Assembly (NCBI RefSeq): GCF_900115665.1
Contig: NZ_FOXH01000008.1
Location: 124,001 to 188,000, forward strand
Length of the DNA: 64,000 nucleotides
Direction: 5' to 3'
Origin: Pseudarcicella hirudinis
GTDB lineage: Bacteria; Bacteroidota; Bacteroidia; Cytophagales; Spirosomataceae
Shown here piece after piece: positions 61,710-64,000 of this stretch (within the stretch, counting starts at the first letter, position 1; the number at the start of each line of letters is the position of its first letter). The position numbers were made by a program, and so were the translations under genes. The notes under the pieces are model-generated. The model saw only the letters and a list, made by a program, of their open reading frames with translations. It was not told the DNA's origin and did not search any database.

Positions 61710-64000
61710 ATGGAAAAAAACATACGTTTCCAAGTATTTATCATAGCCATGCGAATTTCGCTTATTCAGATTCTTATTGCAGGCTGGTTTATTTCAGGTG
61801 CATATGCCATTGATGGCAATGCCCAGTCATTATTAAGCCAAAAAGTCACCCTCCGGATTCAGAAACAGGAGGTAGAACAATTATTGACCAGTATCGAAAA
61901 ACAGGTAAATGCAAAATTTGTATTCAGTTCAAAGATTATACAATCCGACAAACGAATCAGCATCAGTGTCAGAGAAGAACCCCTTTACAAAGTACTAAAT
62001 GAGGTGTTTACCGCTCAGAATCTAGATTATCGGGTCTCCGGGAACTTAATCATTATCAGTCGCCCTCCCACTAACACGCCTGGTTCGTCAGCCATTTCAC
62101 CCTCAGGCGAATCAACTGAAAAAATCGCGGGTTACTCCGTTTCAGGAAAAGTTACAGATTCCAAAGGCGAAGCTCTGATTGGTACAACTATCCTCATCAA
62201 TTATCAGAACAGAGGGCAGGTTGCAGATAAAGATGGTCATTTTACTTTCAACAATATTCCGGAAGGACAATATATACTTTCATTCAGCAGTGTAGGTTTC
62301 TCTTCTGCAAAAAAAGAAATAAGCATTAACGGAGGTGATGTTCAGGTAAATATGGTTTTACAGGAAGATAACCTGCAACTGGAACAGGTAATCGTTACTT
62401 CAAGCGGTTCACCGAAGAAGAAAATCGAATCCAGTGTGGCCATTTCTACAATCAGTGCGAAACAATTAAGCCAGAAACCGCCCTTGAACAGCACAGATTT
62501 GCTAAAAGCCATTCCGGGACTTTCTCCGGAAAGCAGCGGCGGTGATGGCCCCGGTAGCGTAAGGGTAAGAGGTTTACCTGCCGGAGGGTACATTTTCATG
62601 GGAGTAATGGAAGACGGATTACAGGTTCTTCCGACAGGTTTCAGTAATACACCTTCTTCAGATCAGTATTATAAAGTAGATCTGACTGTGAAAACAGTGG
62701 AAGCCGTAAGGGGTGGAAATGCCGCTATTATTCTGGCAAATACTCCGGGTGCCTTGATTAATGTTATTTCACAGACAGGTGGAGATGTGCTGGCCGGAAA
62801 AATTAAATTCACCCGCGGACTTTCACAAAATGCCAATCGGGTTGACTTTAACCTCGGCGGGCCTTTATCACAAAAAATGAAATTTAATATCGGTGGTTTT
62901 TATCGCATGGACGACGGAATCCGTCCGGCTTCTTATCGCTCAACCGAAGGAGGACAATTAAAACTCAATCTGACTTATAACCTGACGCCGAAAACCTATC
63001 TCAGGTTTTACGGAAAATATCTTAATGATAAAACCGGATGGTTATTACCTTCCTACTATAGTTATGACGGATCAGGACTTGGAGAAGCCTTACCAAATTT
63101 CGATTTATTGACACAAACACTGGCAACAAGAGATACAAAAGTTACCTTAAATGCTCCGAACGGACAAACCTACAATTTCAATCTGGCCGACGGGGTGAAA
63201 ACAGAGCTAAGTTATGGAGGAATAGAATTTAACCATTTCTCTGAAAATGGCTGGAATATTAAAAACAACCTTCGTTATCAGAATGCAGATGCGGTCTTTA
63301 ACGGTGGATTTATTTCAGCACCACAGGCATATTTAAGCACAGCGAAATATTATTACCTGGACGGGCAGCAATTAATTAATCCGACTGGTTATTATACCGG
63401 TCAGTCATTTGCAGGAAGTATTTCTTCCGACAAACAATTTATTGATAATCTTGACATCAATAAGCAATTTGGGAAGCACTCTATTACATTTGGTGCAGCT
63501 ATTCATTCGTATCATAGTGAAATACTTTCACTTGGCGCTGCTTTTGCCACTGAAGTTACAGACAAACCACGCATACTTTTGGTCAATACCCCTGCAGGAA
63601 CAGGTTTTTCCGGCACAAATATCAGCGGGTTCAGAAATGGAACAACCCTGACCAGCTCATTGCTTGCTTCGGATGAAATTAACCTGAATGACCTGACAAT
63701 TGACCTGGGTTTCAGAGCAGACAGATTCGATATCAGCGGGAAAAGATTAATCAATGCTGCGCCGTATACAAATTATACACCATTTGATGAGAGCAATACT
63801 TATACTACTTCTTCTTTAGGATTAAATTATAAGGTAAATGAAAGAAATGCCATTTTCGGCCGTGCGACAAGCACCTACAGTGCTTTGAATATCACCGACT
63901 ATTCCAACTTTGCTTTCAATCCGAGCGGCGTCAGAGATCGTTCGATATTTATGTCGGAAATCGGCTATAAAGTAAACCTGCCAAAGTTCTCCTTATTCAG
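61710..64000 (+). CDS. STN-domain TonB-dependent outer-membrane receptor, 3'-truncated by the window
   Basis: 763 codons to the window end, no stop; the start of a long outer-membrane receptor. Signal peptide about 1-33 (SGAYA), STN signalling domain about 48-115, carboxypeptidase-regulatory-like domain about 142-218 (GYSVSGKVTDSKGEAL), TonB box LEQVIVTSS near 223-231, plug from about 240 (AIPGLSP) and barrel strands from about 340. The STN domain pairs it with the FecR protein upstream for trans-envelope signalling. The plug SVRVRGLPAGGYIFMGV and lack of a following SusD in view mean it could be a siderophore or glycan receptor. Confidence 0.92.
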   Translation, partial: MEKNIRFQVFIIAMRISLIQILIAGWFISGAYAIDGNAQSLLSQKVTLRIQKQEVEQLLTSIEKQVNAKFVFSSKIIQSDKRISISVREEPLYKVLNEVFTAQNLDYRVSGNLIIISRPPTNTPGSSAISPSGESTEKIAGYSVSGKVTDSKGEALIGTTILINYQNRGQVADKDGHFTFNNIPEGQYILSFSSVGFSSAKKEISINGGDVQVNMVLQEDNLQLEQVIVTSSGSPKKKIESSVAISTISAKQLSQKPPLNSTDLLKAIPGLSPESSGGDGPGSVRVRGLPAGGYIFMGVMEDGLQVLPTGFSNTPSSDQYYKVDLTVKTVEAVRGGNAAIILANTPGALINVISQTGGDVLAGKIKFTRGLSQNANRVDFNLGGPLSQKMKFNIGGFYRMDDGIRPASYRSTEGGQLKLNLTYNLTPKTYLRFYGKYLNDKTGWLLPSYYSYDGSGLGEALPNFDLLTQTLATRDTKVTLNAPNGQTYNFNLADGVKTELSYGGIEFNHFSENGWNIKNNLRYQNADAVFNGGFISAPQAYLSTAKYYYLDGQQLINPTGYYTGQSFAGSISSDKQFIDNLDINKQFGKHSITFGAAIHSYHSEILSLGAAFATEVTDKPRILLVNTPAGTGFSGTNISGFRNGTTLTSSLLASDEINLNDLTIDLGFRADRFDISGKRLINAAPYTNYTPFDESNTYTTSSLGLNYKVNERNAIFGRATSTYSALNITDYSNFAFNPSGVRDRSIFMSEIGYKVNLPKFSLF

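Overview
The window reads as chromosomal DNA of a Bacteroidota bacterium, probably an aerobic, polysaccharide-using member of the Cytophagales. The phylum call rests on several things seen here: promoters with TAnnTTTG -7 boxes, start codons without Shine-Dalgarno sequences, many SPII lipoproteins with Cys directly after a short hydrophobic segment, a SusA-like amylase, and an ECF sigma / FecR / STN-TonB receptor trio. The order is inference. I see no phage, insertion sequence, CRISPR array, rRNA or tRNA. Genes are densely packed in short transcription units, often closed by strong bidirectional hairpins.

Layout. 1-9300: a truncated propeller-like gene, signal peptidase I, a DUF4397 lipoprotein, a DUF1801 protein, dnaK, a D-2-hydroxyacid dehydrogenase, a VWA lipoprotein and a Crp/Fnr regulator. 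9641-10654: a desaturase that looks like a eukaryotic dihydroceramide delta-4 desaturase. 10717-20508: a TSUP permease, then a maltodextrin locus (GH65 maltose phosphorylase, beta-phosphoglucomutase, two exported GH13 amylases and an MFS sugar carrier). 20607-30645: a DUF1460 amidase-like protein, exported RidA, TetR, a subtilase followed by an unlisted 39-residue membrane peptide, a VOC protein, an MFS carrier, a MalY/PatB aminotransferase, DUF1543 and a methyltransferase. 30817-46300: mostly unrelated single genes, including an IlvD/Edd sugar-acid dehydratase, two GNATs, a relic that looks like GH26 mannanase, tandem duplicated lipoproteins and a secreted lipase-like hydrolase. 46309-53344: an HDAC-like deacetylase, then a non-phosphorylative deoxysugar (L-fucose or L-rhamnose type) catabolic cluster. 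53762-64000: an ABC-F ATPase, a VOC protein, a LytS/LytTR two-component pair, a PQQ-type propeller, and the ECF sigma / FecR / TonB-receptor system, whose receptor runs off the window.

How the genes work together. In the maltodextrin locus, exported amylases would cut starch-like glucans, the MFS protein would import the products, GH65 would phosphorolyse maltose to beta-glucose-1-phosphate plus glucose, and PgmB would make glucose-6-phosphate. In the deoxysugar cluster, an SDR, an amidohydrolase lactonase, a UxaA-type dehydratase, a second SDR and an FAH-type hydrolase fit the oxidative route through lactone, aldonate, 2-keto-3-deoxy and 2,4-diketo acid to pyruvate plus lactate. The ECF/FecR/receptor trio is a classic cell-surface signalling unit.

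Strongest second-look items: the DEGS-like desaturase; the first SDR of the deoxysugar cluster, with Asn in place of the catalytic Lys; the 39-residue membrane peptide behind the subtilase; the GH26 relic at about 35.8-36.0 kb; the structured intergenic block at 40.83-40.92 kb; and a cluster of TGACA/TGTCA motifs at the dnaK promoter. All family calls were made by eye, without database searches.
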